The position numbers were made by a program, and so were the translations under genes. Positions 27,043 to 35,756 of a stretch of DNA of 36,881 nt are shown here, piece by piece; the first letter of the stretch is position 1; every line of letters starts with the position of its first letter. Source of the stretch: Silvanigrellales bacterium (lineage in GTDB: Bacteria > Bdellovibrionota_B > Oligoflexia > Silvanigrellales > Silvanigrellaceae); contig JADCJN010000279.1 in assembly GCA_020247005.1 (NCBI GenBank), forward strand, positions 1 to 36,881, read 5' to 3'. The notes beneath the pieces are model-generated. The model had not been told where the DNA came from. It saw only the letters and a program-made list of their open reading frames with translations, and searched no databases.

Positions 27043-27699
27043 ATGAAAATATTCCTCGACAGTGCCGACCTGAACGAAATCCGAAAAGTCGCCGAATTGG
27101 GTGTGTGTGACGGCGTCACCACGAACCCCACACTCATTGCCAAGTCGGGCCAAGACTTCAAAACGGTGCTGAAAGAAATTGTGTCGCTCATTCCTGGCCC
27201 CATTTCGGCCGAAGTCGTGAGCACCGAGCACAAAGGGATGTTGGCCGAGGCCGAAGTCCTTGCGAAGCTCAACGACAACATCGTCATCAAGCTTCCACTC
27301 ACGCCCGAGGGCTTGCGCGCCTGCAAGGTGCTTTCTGGCCAGGGTGTGCGCACAAATGTGACCCTTTGCTTTCAGGCAGGCCAGGCCCTTCTCGCCGCGA
27401 AATGCGGCGCCACCTACATCTCGCCGTTTATCGGACGGCTCGATGATGTTTCCATCGATGGCATGACGCTCATTCGCGACATCCGCACCATTTACGACAA
27501 CTACGGTTACGAAACGGAAATCCTTGCGGCGAGCATCCGGCACCCTCGGCACGTTATCGACTCCGCCTTGGCCGGAGCGGACGTCGCGACTTGCCCGTAC
27601 AAAATTATTGCGCAGCTTTACTCACACCCGCTGACCGACAAAGGCCTCGCCGCCTTCCTGGAAGACTGGAAGCAGTCGGGTCAAAAAGCCATCGTCTAA
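27043..27699 (+). CDS. fsa: Fructose-6-phosphate aldolase / small transaldolase family protein
   Basis: A 218-residue TIM-barrel class I aldolase. The N-terminus [27 protein letters not shown], the Schiff-base lysine Lys83 in [28 protein letters not shown] and [13 protein letters not shown] are all signatures of the short Fsa/MipB/TalC subfamily. Length matches the family (about 215-220). Members act either as transaldolase (sedoheptulose-7-P plus glyceraldehyde-3-P) or as fructose-6-P aldolase, and sequence inspection alone does not separate these reliably here. The position after FIGR and the surrounding residues should be compared to decide. It probably serves the pentose phosphate pathway. 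Confidence 0.93.
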   Translation: MKIFLDSADLNEIRKVAELGVCDGVTTNPTLIAKSGQDFKTVLKEIVSLIPGPISAEVVSTEHKGMLAEAEVLAKLNDNIVIKLPLTPEGLRACKVLSGQGVRTNVTLCFQAGQALLAAKCGATYISPFIGRLDDVSIDGMTLIRDIRTIYDNYGYETEILAASIRHPRHVIDSALAGADVATCPYKIIAQLYSHPLTDKGLAAFLEDWKQSGQKAIV

Positions 27700-27704
27700 A
27701 ACGC

Positions 27705-28786
27705 TTAGCGTCCAATGGAATGCACTGGTGCAATTTTCGGCGTGCGCCAGTGGCAGTAGTTTGCTTTCGGGTCTTCTTCTTTGCGAGGCAGCCGCCACGT
27801 GTGGCAGTCGGCCGTGTCCGCAGGGTTGAAGGCACCTTGAACCGCCGGCTTCATTTCACCTTAGTAGGCGTTGATAACGGAGGCTTCGTCGGCGGGATCG
27901 AACGCATAAGGCTGTGCGCTCATAATAAAGTCGGACATGTTCACACGTTCTCCTTTTTCGTTGGTCGTCCACTGAGTTTCGTGGAAAGCCTGGAAGTAGA
28001 CTTTCGACAAACGCGCTTGCGTGAAAAAAACCGCAACTTTGGGCAGGGAGTCGACGGGCTTTAGAAACATTTCCGCGATTTTCGCATCGAACGCTGCCTC
28101 TGTCTGAGTGCCGCAGGTTTGAAGCACCCACTCGCGCACACGTTTCTTTTTTGCGGCGTTGACATCGGTGTCGTCGGCCTTTGCCACGGCAAGACTCAAC
28201 ACGCGGTGGCAGCCGCGCCAAAGGGAAGGAATTTGGCAGTATTAGTGGAGCATGAGGTCGGAATAGTGGGGAATCCCAAAATCCGTGCACCTGTCGCGGA
28301 TCTCAGGGTCGTTGGGTGCCTTGGGAAAGATGTCGGCCTCCATGGAAATCACGCTGAGGCCTTGGGCCTTCATGTCGTCTCAGGTGGGACGTAAGCCACC
28401 AACGCTCGGAGGCACGCGTGTGGTTTCCGTTGGTGTGGATTTGAAAAAGAGCGTGCGCACTTTTCGGAACGCTTCGAGGACGCTTTTCGAGGGAAGCGTT
28501 GCAGGCAGCGTGGGTGAGCGCTTCTGCGGCACAATGACCTCAGCAAAGTAACGAGCCGGATTCATCAGAAGGGAGGCGGCGTGAGGGTCAACGACCCTGG
28601 CGGATCTCGGTCGAGGGAACCCTCGGTCAACCGGCCTGTCTCGTTTTCATTCGCTCTACTGTCACCTTTGGTGTTGAATTCCCGTGGCATGCAGCCGGCT
28701 GCCAGAGCTGTGGCACCCAGACTCAAACAGACCAGCCTGAGAGTCGAAGCGGCCGGATTTCCAAATATGTTTGGCACTCGTGGCAT
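27705..28786 (-). pseudogene. Decayed lipoprotein gene: one frameshift and three in-frame stops
   Basis: The gene begins at ATG 28786 (AAGG about 6 nt upstream) with a lipoprotein leader ending in LAAGC, then a polar stretch. Between about 28620 and 28565 the coding frame changes. The second frame then continues to 27705 and is interrupted by TGA (28382-28380), TAA (28244-28242) and TAA (27863-27861), all in the same phase. Between the stops the translation remains protein-like, for example PARYFAEVIVPQK, EADIFPKAPNDPEIRDRC, REWVLQTCGTQTEAAF and QWTTNEKGERVNMSDF. The intact ancestor would be about 355 residues. I do not recognise the family. It is convergent with the aldolase gene. Three separate stops make a sequencing artefact unlikely. 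Confidence 0.65.
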
Positions 28787-29146
28787 GGGCATCCTTTCTG
28801 TCGTTCTTGATCGCGATTTTGAGACATGTTACCAAGTTCAGTGTTGGGGAGTAACCTCGTCACGCATTGTCTCGTCATCACAGCCGCACGTCTTTCCGGA
28901 GCGCGGCTCGGGGCAACGGAACGGCCCGACGCGTCCGACTTCCTTTGTCCGTGTTTTCGAACGAAAACCGGAGATGCCCAAAAAACATCAGGACGTTCGC
29001 CGTGTCGTCGTTCAGGCCAGACCAACGCGGTTGTCCGCGTCGAGTCCTTTTTGTCTCCGACGTTCGTGGCCACTGAACTCTCTTTTCATGAAGACTCTTG
29101 TGCGTGCGGCGGTGCCGCAGGTCTTGAGCCCTTCGGAGGTTGCCTG
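28787..29146. other. 360-bp intergenic region between divergent genes
   Basis: The region separates the decayed lipoprotein gene (minus) from the DUF4112 gene (plus), so promoters for both should be here, but I cannot point to a convincing one. Open frames cross it on both strands but lack start signals and protein-like character. A 19-codon frame (29088-29147) ends in TGATG with the next start and could be a leader peptide, but it has no Shine-Dalgarno. Confidence 0.4.
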
Positions 29147-29611
29147 ATGTCTCGCACTCATGAAGATGCCTTCGTTCACACCACCGAACAGGTGCGCTCG
29201 CGCGTCAGCGGATTTTTGCGCTTGACAGCTGCGGAACGCATCGAAAAAGTTTCGTATTTTCTCGACGAGGCGTTTCGCGTGCCCGTGTTCGGCTTGCGTG
29301 TGGGTCTCGACCCCATTCTAAGCGTCATCCCCTTCTTGGGAAGTTGGTTTGGCGTTGTGTTGTCGGCCTATTTCATTTGGGAGGCCTGGAACCTGAGAGT
29401 CCCCTGGCACGTGTATCCCCGAATGTTGATGAACATTGGAGTCGACGCCATTTTGGGTGCTGTGCCTGTGGCCGGCGTGGTGTCTGATGCGTTCTTCAAG
29501 GCAAACGTTCGAAACCGCCGCCTTCTTTTGCGTTACGTTGCAAAGGCGAAGAAAGCCGCCGAGGCTCGTCACGGCGTCGAGGTGTTCGACAAAGACGGTC
29601 GACCCGTCTGA
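29147..29611 (+). CDS. DUF4112 family membrane protein
   Basis: A 154-residue protein from ATG 29147, with GGAGG 7 nt upstream; the longer frame upstream is not protein-like. The core matches DUF4112: SYFLDEAFRVPVFGLRVGLDPILSVIPFLGSWFG, then MLMNIGVDAILGAVPVAGVVSDAFFKANVRNRRLL. Two hydrophobic segments (about 60-85 and about 100-120) each contain the Ile/Val-Pro-x-x-Gly turn characteristic of the family, and a basic C-terminal tail follows. The family is widespread in bacteria and lacks an established function. The N-terminal ~40 residues are polar and probably cytoplasmic. Confidence 0.88.
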   Translation: MSRTHEDAFVHTTEQVRSRVSGFLRLTAAERIEKVSYFLDEAFRVPVFGLRVGLDPILSVIPFLGSWFGVVLSAYFIWEAWNLRVPWHVYPRMLMNIGVDAILGAVPVAGVVSDAFFKANVRNRRLLLRYVAKAKKAAEARHGVEVFDKDGRPV

Positions 29612-29732
29612 GGGGCACTTCGTGCGCCCGCCGTCGGCAGGACTTGCCGGGTGGAACCCCTTCGAAGACCCCTTGACGCCAGGCGGCAGCAGTTTCCAGG
29701 TGCGGGTGTGGGCTTCGGCCTTAGGGTGAAAG

Positions 29733-29750
29733 AACGCCCTGTTGGGCGTT
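29733..29750 (+). terminator. Short GC-rich hairpin after the DUF4112 gene
   Basis: AACGCCC and GGGCGTT form a 7-bp stem with loop TGTT. There is no U-run (it continues TCATC), and it lies 22 bp before the next start codon. It may be a weak terminator or an element in the leader of the carboxypeptidase gene. Confidence 0.35.
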
Positions 29751-29771
29751 TCATCGAGGGGCACTCGCGCC

Positions 29772-30776
29772 ATGATTCCCGAACTTGCCGAATACGAAGC
29801 ACTCGCTCGAAAGCACCCTCAATTTTTCCGTTTGCGACGGATTCTCGACGTGGAAACCCGCGCTGGCCAGGAACCACTCTACGCCTTTGAGCTCTGCGAT
29901 GCCGCAGTGTCGGGAGCAGAGCTTCCTGTGTTGGGTCTTTTTGCGGGTGTCCATGGCATCGAAGCCATCGGCGTCAAAATTCTCCAGCGGTTTCTCGACC
30001 ATCTTTTGGAACAAACCGAGTGGAACGAGAACATGCGGTTGTTGCTTCGCCGCGTCAAAGTGGTGGGCATTCCAATTGTGAACCCTGCGGGCTACGTGGC
30101 GGGAACCCGTTCCAATGGGAACGGGGTCGACCTCATGCGAAATGCCCCCGTGGAGAGTGGGGTGTCGGTGCCTTTTCTGGGGGGCCAGCGCGTGTCGAAT
30201 CTGCTTCCCTATTTTCGCGGCAACGGACAGCTCGAAAGCGAAAACCAGGCACTTGTCGAACTCGTGCGTCAGGAGCTTTTTCGAGCCCCTTTTGCGCTTT
30301 CACTCGATATCCACAGTGGGTTTGGAATGGAGGATTTTTTGTGGACACCCTGGGCGCGTGAAAAAGGGTATCCCCCTCACTGGGGCGAATACACCCGCTT
30401 TTGCGAGGTTCTCGACAGCACTCTTAAGCACCACGTCTATCGGTTCGAGCCGCAGAGCGTGAATTACTGCACAAGTGGCGACCTGTGGGACTACCTCTTC
30501 GAAGAAAGTCTCGTGCGGGACGCAGGCACCCTCTTCCTGCCGTTGACTCTGGAAGTCGGAAGCTGGGTGTGGATAAAAAAATCTCCTCGCAGCGCGTTGC
30601 GCTTGAGGAGCTTCTTTAATCCTATGCAACCGCACAGAGAGCGTCGCGTGTTGCGGCGTCATCTGCCGCTGCTCAACCTTCTGATGCATGCCGTAGCCGA
30701 CTTCGAGAAGGTTTTTTTGCGCCGTGAAAAAGCGGGCGCTTCTGCCGACATCACTCCGTCACGACGGGCGAACTGA
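29772..30776 (+). CDS. M14-family zinc carboxypeptidase-like protein
   Basis: A 334-residue protein from ATG 29772, with GAGGGG about 9 nt upstream. Zinc ligands are His61 and Glu64 in AGVHGIEAIG and His181 in LDIHSG, matching the HxxE...H pattern of M14 metallopeptidases. The NPAGYVAGTRSNGNGVDLMRN segment carries the substrate-carboxylate arginines. NYCTSGDLWDYLF matches the Tyr region, and Glu261 in LTLEVGS is the likely catalytic base. No signal peptide is visible, so it is probably cytoplasmic. Substrates may be peptides, murein peptides or acyl-amino acids. It overlaps the 3' end of the convergent PAP/fibrillin-like gene by 26 bp, and a perfect DnaA-box 9-mer inside it (30568-30576) is probably fortuitous. 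Confidence 0.85.
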   Translation: MIPELAEYEALARKHPQFFRLRRILDVETRAGQEPLYAFELCDAAVSGAELPVLGLFAGVHGIEAIGVKILQRFLDHLLEQTEWNENMRLLLRRVKVVGIPIVNPAGYVAGTRSNGNGVDLMRNAPVESGVSVPFLGGQRVSNLLPYFRGNGQLESENQALVELVRQELFRAPFALSLDIHSGFGMEDFLWTPWAREKGYPPHWGEYTRFCEVLDSTLKHHVYRFEPQSVNYCTSGDLWDYLFEESLVRDAGTLFLPLTLEVGSWVWIKKSPRSALRLRSFFNPMQPHRERRVLRRHLPLLNLLMHAVADFEKVFLRREKAGASADITPSRRAN

Positions 30777-31485
30777 CCTTTTCCAAAACGTAGAGGTCCT
30801 GGATGCCGTCGAGGTAGGCTTCTCCGCGTGCAATGCGCACGTTTTCGTCAACGTAGACGTTCGTGAGGAAGCCTCTTTGGCCAATAGGTCCTCGGGGAGC
30901 CTGCATGGGAAAAGGGAATTTCTTCAGGTAGGAGCTGTCGGTTTCCGCAGCGTAAATGGTGTCCACGAGGTTGGAACCAGAAGGCAAGAAGCCGTCGACG
31001 AAGCCAGCCTTTACGAATTCGATTTCAAGGCCATTCTTTTTGTAGTTGAGCGTGTAGACGCCGCGCAAAAAGCCCGTGTTCGCTAGCTTGGGGCCACCCG
31101 GAATTTCGACTTCGCTCGTTCCAATGTTGTAGAAGAAGCCAGCGTTCGTGACGACCTGGTAAACGGTGTCGCGACGGAGCTTGGAGCCCGGCTTTTCTGG
31201 TTCGCGATCGTCGCTCCACAGCTCGTACCAAGCGCCTTCGACCTTCGCGAGCTGGGTGAGAACGTCATCGCGGCCGGCAAGTGTGACGAGGCGTTGCACG
31301 AGAGGTTCGAGTGCCGCGCGGGTTTCAGGCAGCTCGGCACGGGTGTCGAGTTGGTTCGCGCGGGCAATGGCAAGAATCTGCTCTTTGAGCTCTTCGCGCT
31401 CGCCTGCAAGCGCGGTGGGAGCGAACGTGAGGGTGGCGAGGATGCCGGCGATTGTGACTGAAGAGAATGAACGCAGACGCAACAT
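30751..31485 (-). CDS. Exported PAP/fibrillin-like protein
   Basis: A 244-residue protein from ATG 31485 (GGAG about 9 nt upstream) with a signal peptide (basic start, hydrophobic core, cleavage near TALAGE). After a helical region to about residue 70, the sequence follows the lipocalin-like pattern of PAP/fibrillin domains: KVEGAWYELWSDD, TVYQVVTNAGFFYNIG, GVYTLNYKKNGLEIEFVKAGFV and FLTNVYVDENVRIARGE near the end. Such domains in plastids and cyanobacteria bind hydrophobic ligands around membranes and lipid bodies. The protein should act in the periplasm. The ligand is unknown. Family assignment is from pattern and less certain than the coding call. Confidence 0.65.
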   Translation of the reverse strand: MLRLRSFSSVTIAGILATLTFAPTALAGEREELKEQILAIARANQLDTRAELPETRAALEPLVQRLVTLAGRDDVLTQLAKVEGAWYELWSDDREPEKPGSKLRRDTVYQVVTNAGFFYNIGTSEVEIPGGPKLANTGFLRGVYTLNYKKNGLEIEFVKAGFVDGFLPSGSNLVDTIYAAETDSSYLKKFPFPMQAPRGPIGQRGFLTNVYVDENVRIARGEAYLDGIQDLYVLEKVSSPVVTE

Positions 31486-31631
31486 GTCTGAAGTCTCCAA
31501 AAGAAGGAAAGGGGGAGAGTCGTGTGTGAGCAACACGGAGTGTCGTCAACAGACTGCAAATTTGCAACCCTTCCTGTGGAGACCGAGGTTGATTTTGGCT
31601 TTTTTGCCTCTTTTACTTTCGTTGGTCTTCG

Positions 31632-32447
31632 TTAAAGAGTGGCTTCTCCGAGTTCTCCAATCATCCGTTTCTCCACAAGGGGTTGCACAAGCGCACGAAA
31701 ATACTTGGGGCTGATGTCGGCGGCATCCAAGAGCACGAGGAAGTCGTGGCAATGAAAGGGAGCATCGTGCGCGGGGCCTCCGCACACTTTAGCTCCCAAA
31801 TTGAAATAGCCCTTCATGAGCGGGGGAAGGAGAGCAAACGGATCGCTGGGCACCATAGTCATTTGTTCGCTGAACGCCGCGTGTGCTTCTTCGGCGAGGC
31901 CGTACGTGGGGTTCACTGCGCAGTCGAAGGTGGGATGCCAGTGGCCTCTTTCTGCAAGGGCGGCGCGAAGGCGCAGTGCCTGAACATCGGAAATGCCATG
32001 CACACTCACGCAACCAACGAGCGCTTTGATTCGGTTCACGAGCATGTATTGCGAGATGCCGGCCCACAAAAGACGCGGAATGGCTCCTGTGCGGTAGTCT
32101 GGGTGAACGCAACTGCGGCCCAGTTCCAAAATGTCGGCGCCGTAAGCGTCTTTGACTTTCGAGAGATCGAACTCACCTTCGGAATAAAGGTTCAGAGGTG
32201 TTCCAAGGATCTTGCGGCGAGGCAGGAGCCGGTAGGTGCCCACAATGACGTCGTCGGCTGTCACCACGAGGTGATCGCAAAGCTCGTCGAAGGCATCGAC
32301 GTCGAGGCCGGCCACGGCACTGACCGCGTCGTCCGCCCCCATTTCCTTGTAAAAAACGTCGTAGCGGAGCTTGAAAACGGCCTCCAGTTCAGCGGGAGTC
32401 GCGAGACGCACGGTGTGGGGGAGCCGGTTCACGGACTGAGCTTGCAT
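31632..32447 (-). CDS. GNAT-fold N-acyltransferase, OlsB-like
   Basis: A 271-residue protein from ATG 32447, preceded by a strong AGGAGG at 7 nt. It begins with a segment typical of GNAT N-acyltransferases related to OlsB and hemolysin-type proteins: VFKLRYDVFYKEMG, HLVVTADDVIVGTYRLL, and the core ELGRSCVHPDYRTGAIPRLLWAG. OlsB transfers a 3-hydroxyacyl group from acyl carrier protein to the alpha-amino group of ornithine. Its start lies within the 3' end of the PlsC-like gene (19-bp overlap), so the two form an OlsA/OlsB-like pair for ornithine-lipid-type aminolipid synthesis. The amino acid substrate cannot be read from sequence. Confidence 0.8.
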   Translation of the reverse strand: MQAQSVNRLPHTVRLATPAELEAVFKLRYDVFYKEMGADDAVSAVAGLDVDAFDELCDHLVVTADDVIVGTYRLLPRRKILGTPLNLYSEGEFDLSKVKDAYGADILELGRSCVHPDYRTGAIPRLLWAGISQYMLVNRIKALVGCVSVHGISDVQALRLRAALAERGHWHPTFDCAVNPTYGLAEEAHAAFSEQMTMVPSDPFALLPPLMKGYFNLGAKVCGGPAHDAPFHCHDFLVLLDAADISPKYFRALVQPLVEKRMIGELGEATL

Positions 32448-33346
32448 GGGGAGACCTCCTCGGTCAGGGACTTCGAAAGGGGCGCGCGAATGGCCTTGCG
32501 GTTCTGAAACTGCAGGGAAAGAACGTGCGCTTTGCGGCAGAGGCTCGAGATGTGTTCGAACACTGTTTTGGCGCAGGCACGGGCGTCGACCGGGCGCATG
32601 GCCTCAGCCGGGTACACGCGGGAGGGCGAAACCGGGTGCACGGGAAGCGCCTCTCCACATACAAAGACGTCGGTGTGGCGGCGCTTGAGAACGGCCCACA
32701 GGTGAGGTGCGAAGGCCATGTCGCCCGTCCAGGCCAATGCCGATTGGTCTGCGTAGTGAAGTCCGAAGCCCACCACGCGGGCTTGGTTCAACGAAACACT
32801 CCAAAGCTGGCCGCGTTGCCACAGGCTTTCGTCGGGAGTCGTTCCACAGGTCGTCGAGCCTTCAGGAAACACGCAAAGGGTGTCTGTGCGCAGGCGTGAG
32901 CGGAGACGGCGCAACATGCGCGTGCGCGAACCCAGGCATTCCCGTTCCACGAACTCCATGCCAAGCGCTCGTCCCGACCACCCTACAATGGGCCAGTCGG
33001 AGACCTCGCGTTTCGCGAGAAAACCGCAAGGAATAAGGCTTCCCAAGACAACAACGTCAAGGTAACTGACATGATTTGCGAGAACGAGAGTGGGTGTGCG
33101 CGCCCCAGAACTCACAAGTTGGAGGGTTGCGATGTCGGCATGGACTCGGATGCCACAAGCAGCGCACAGAGCTTGAAGTACGCCTCTGAGAAAAGCGTCT
33201 TTTCGACGGCGAGCCACAAGCCGGATGTCGCGTTTTTTCCCTGGTGTGAGCGCGGCGAGTGCATCAATGACGTTCGCGCCGATCACAAGAGTGATTCCTG
33301 TCGCCGCGAAGGCTGCCATTCTCACCGAGGCACGCAAAAACCCCAT
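32429..33346 (-). CDS. PlsC-type acyltransferase, OlsA-like
   Basis: A 305-residue protein from ATG 33346 (AAAGG 8 nt upstream); a longer open frame extends upstream but is not protein-like. A hydrophobic segment at ~10-30 anchors it. The acyltransferase motif NHVSYLD (His92-Asp97, HX4D) and FPEGSTT (160-166) are intact, with GFLAKREVSDWPIVGW in between. PlsC proteins acylate lysophosphatidate, while OlsA acylates lyso-ornithine lipid. Overlap with the OlsB-like gene favours the second role. If no other plsC exists in the genome, it may serve both. Confidence 0.83.
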   Translation of the reverse strand: MGFLRASVRMAAFAATGITLVIGANVIDALAALTPGKKRDIRLVARRRKDAFLRGVLQALCAACGIRVHADIATLQLVSSGARTPTLVLANHVSYLDVVVLGSLIPCGFLAKREVSDWPIVGWSGRALGMEFVERECLGSRTRMLRRLRSRLRTDTLCVFPEGSTTCGTTPDESLWQRGQLWSVSLNQARVVGFGLHYADQSALAWTGDMAFAPHLWAVLKRRHTDVFVCGEALPVHPVSPSRVYPAEAMRPVDARACAKTVFEHISSLCRKAHVLSLQFQNRKAIRAPLSKSLTEEVSPCKLSP

Positions 33347-33580
33347 GCGAGACCTTTCAGGGGAACTCCCCGCCAGACCTGATACCAGAATTGTTTCGTT
33401 GCTTTTCTTGCTTGAATGTACACCCGCGAGGGAGAAATCCGGTTGGGTTAAATTCCAGGAATCGGTGAATCGTTCGTGACGGAAACGTGGACGCCGCCGT
33501 TGCGTTGACCCCTCGGGGTTTGCTAATCGGGTGCCACGGGCATCGTTGTTCTTGTGACCTGTGCCCAGAAAGGGAGACGC

Positions 33581-34828
33581 GTGACGACTTCTTGGAGGCG
33601 CGGCCGCATTGAGGCCTCTTCGGCGCTGCTCCCGCCCCGTTTGGTGACGAATGCAATGCTCGCGCCCCACGATCCTGAAGAGGAGGCGCGGCTCCTGCGG
33701 CAAACCGGCATCCGCACGCGCCGTTACGCAGATCCCGACGAAGCCACGAGTGATCTTGCGGCTCAGGCCCTGCGCCCCCTTCTGGCAGGGCAGGCCGCTC
33801 CTCCCCGTGCTCTTGTTGTGGCCACCACCTCCCCCGACTACCCTTCTCCGGCCACAGCGAGCTATGTTCATGCGAGGCTTGGCCTGCCTCCCTCCACGTT
33901 CGCGTTCGATGTCGCAAGCAGTTGCAGCTCTTTTTTGTCAGCCCTTTTGGCCGGCCTCGGGCTTGTGGAGGCCACGGGCTCGGTTGCGGTCGTGGCGAGT
34001 GAAGTGAAGCACAAAGCGTTGGGTGACGACGGCCGCCTTCGGTCTTTGTTCGCCGATGGGGCGGGGGCTTTGCTGTTGTCGCGTGGCGATGGCCAGGAAG
34101 GCTTTTTGCATGCCTACAGCTGCCTCGATGCGGAATATGCTCATCACATCCAAATTCCCGTGGGCGGGAGCCGGACACCCGTCACCACACAGAATGTGGC
34201 GCACGCTCGCCTCACCATGCGGGAACCGCGGTTGATTTTTCGCCACACAGTGAAGGCTTTTTCCGACGCCATTGAAGCCTGTTGGAGCGTTCGCACCGAA
34301 GCCTGTGCGCGCCTTGGCCTCGACCCTGATGCCGTTGCCGGCTTTATTTATGCACACCAAGCCAATGCAAACATTTTGCGAGAAGTGCGTGAACGATTGC
34401 CGCCAAATCTGGCTGCGCGACTCCCTCTTTTTATGGAAGACGTGGGCAACATGGTGTGCGCCTCGCTGCCGGTCATGCGCACACGCATGCGTGTGTTGGA
34501 GCGCCTGTGGTTGGCCGACCGTTTTCGTCTTCCTTCCTGCGTCGGTGGTTTTTTTGCCGATGTCCGCCACGGGGAAGGCGAAAGCCTCTACGTGAGCGAC
34601 AGATCCGGAGGGTTTTTTCTCGAAGCGTTGTCTTCTGAGGTTCAATACGACTTGCACGCCTGCGTGCGAGCAGGAACCCTTGCCATCACGCCCCAGAGTC
34701 GTGCTCAGCCACGCGTGGACGTCTGGGTGTGCGCAGGGGGTGGATTTCAAACTCTTGGAGTGTTGCATGGGTGTGGTTTGCCGCAGGCCTTGCCAGGCTT
34801 TTCTCACGCGGAGGCAGAATTCATATGA
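33581..34828 (+). CDS. FabH-like 3-oxoacyl-ACP synthase III with a large C-terminal insertion
   Basis: A 415-residue thiolase-fold enzyme from GTG 33581, with AAGGGAG 6 nt upstream. The KAS III triad is visible: Cys115 in DVASSCSSFLSAL, His259 in YAHQANANIL, and Asn290 in DVGNMVCASLP. Normal FabH is about 320 residues. The extra length is mostly a ~75-residue insertion (about 302-376) between the Asn motif and the final strand VDVWVCAGGGFQTLGVLHG, which replaces the usual GFGAG loop with AGGG. A start-unit or long-chain acyl condensing role in a lipid or secondary-product pathway is more likely than housekeeping FabH. It overlaps the rdgB start by 4 nt and is divergent from the OlsA/OlsB-like pair across 234 bp. 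Confidence 0.82.
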   Translation: MTTSWRRGRIEASSALLPPRLVTNAMLAPHDPEEEARLLRQTGIRTRRYADPDEATSDLAAQALRPLLAGQAAPPRALVVATTSPDYPSPATASYVHARLGLPPSTFAFDVASSCSSFLSALLAGLGLVEATGSVAVVASEVKHKALGDDGRLRSLFADGAGALLLSRGDGQEGFLHAYSCLDAEYAHHIQIPVGGSRTPVTTQNVAHARLTMREPRLIFRHTVKAFSDAIEACWSVRTEACARLGLDPDAVAGFIYAHQANANILREVRERLPPNLAARLPLFMEDVGNMVCASLPVMRTRMRVLERLWLADRFRLPSCVGGFFADVRHGEGESLYVSDRSGGFFLEALSSEVQYDLHACVRAGTLAITPQSRAQPRVDVWVCAGGGFQTLGVLHGCGLPQALPGFSHAEAEFI

Positions 34829-35643
34829 GCTTCGAAACCCAGGGAAAAAAGACGCTGTTTGTGTGCACAGGCAACGCAGGCAAGCTTGCGGAGTTTCGCG
34901 CGTGTTTTGGAACGGATGTCGAGGTCGTCGGCATCCGTGATCTTGAGGCCCGTGCCGGCGTTGCCTATGTGGAACCCGCAGAAGACGCAGACGACTTCCT
35001 TTTAAACGCGTGGACAAAAGTGGTCGCCGCGACGGGCTTCGTTGAGACGTGCGCAAAAACCTTGGGCGTGTCGACCGCTGCATTGGCGCACGCCGTGCTT
35101 GTCGACGATTCGGGGCTCTGTGTGCCGAGTCTAGGATTCGCACCGGGCGTGCATTCTGCAACCTACGGTGGACTTCCTCGCGATGATGCGAAAAACCGAA
35201 AGGCCTTGCAAGATGCCTTGCGTGGCGCCGGTCGGCAGGAAGCGGAGGCCCACTTCGTGTGTTACCTTTTGTGGATGCCTATCCATTCAGAGCTTCCGCA
35301 GGGTGATGTCTTCCTTCGGGCACTTTCGGAACGCGAACATGAAGGCCTTCGTCCTCATGCGGTGCGTGCTGCGTTGGAACCTGTGCCCTGTGGAGGGATT
35401 TTTGAACCCCTGGCAGGCGTTCCAGGTGGGGGCATTGCCTTTGGTTACTGCACAGGAACTGTTCGAACAGAAGAGCAGCAACTTCTTCCTGGCGCTGGGC
35501 ATGGTTACGACGCGATGTTTTTTCCTGTGAACAATCCTTTGCTGTCGTTTGCCAGTGTCACAATGGAAGAAAAAAATGTGGTGAGTCACCGCGCTCAGGC
35601 GTTGCGCGCGCTTTCTGGGGCTCTTCCTGAGGCTTTGTGTTGA
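34825..35643 (+). CDS. rdgB: Non-canonical purine NTP pyrophosphatase (RdgB/HAM1 family)
   Basis: A 272-residue protein from ATG 34825, which overlaps the preceding stop (ATGA); GGAGG lies 10 nt upstream. Family motifs: TGNAGKLAEF (substrate binding), EDADDFLLNAWTK, DDSGLCVPSLG with Asp94/Asp95 (metal), PGVHSATYGG, GHGYDAMFFP, and KNVVSHRAQALRAL near the end. It hydrolyses ITP, dITP and XTP to monophosphates and protects DNA from base-analogue incorporation. It is about 70 residues longer than typical RdgB, chiefly because of an insertion around 145-215 before the GHGYD motif. Coupling to the ketoacyl synthase gene is unexpected. Confidence 0.93.
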   Translation: MSFETQGKKTLFVCTGNAGKLAEFRACFGTDVEVVGIRDLEARAGVAYVEPAEDADDFLLNAWTKVVAATGFVETCAKTLGVSTAALAHAVLVDDSGLCVPSLGFAPGVHSATYGGLPRDDAKNRKALQDALRGAGRQEAEAHFVCYLLWMPIHSELPQGDVFLRALSEREHEGLRPHAVRAALEPVPCGGIFEPLAGVPGGGIAFGYCTGTVRTEEQQLLPGAGHGYDAMFFPVNNPLLSFASVTMEEKNVVSHRAQALRALSGALPEALC

Positions 35644-35756
35644 CTGCTTCAGGTGTGTTCCCTTACCTGATAAGTAGGATCTGTTTTTAAAGCTGTCTTG
35701 GCCGCCACTCAAAAAAATGCGGTACTTTTATCTCCGTCTCGAGGAATCAATATTTC

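Noticed and set aside
28380-28382. TGA read as selenocysteine
   Set aside because: The same frame also contains two TAA stops and a frameshift. No SECIS-like hairpin was evident, so decay is simpler.
29088-29147. 19-codon leader peptide coupled to the DUF4112 gene
   Set aside because: It overlaps the next start in TGATG, but it has no Shine-Dalgarno and no regulatory codon run.
33347-33871. N-terminal extension of the PlsC-like protein by 175 codons
   Set aside because: The extension is Arg/His-rich and not protein-like. ATG 33346 has a good ribosome site and starts at the expected membrane anchor.
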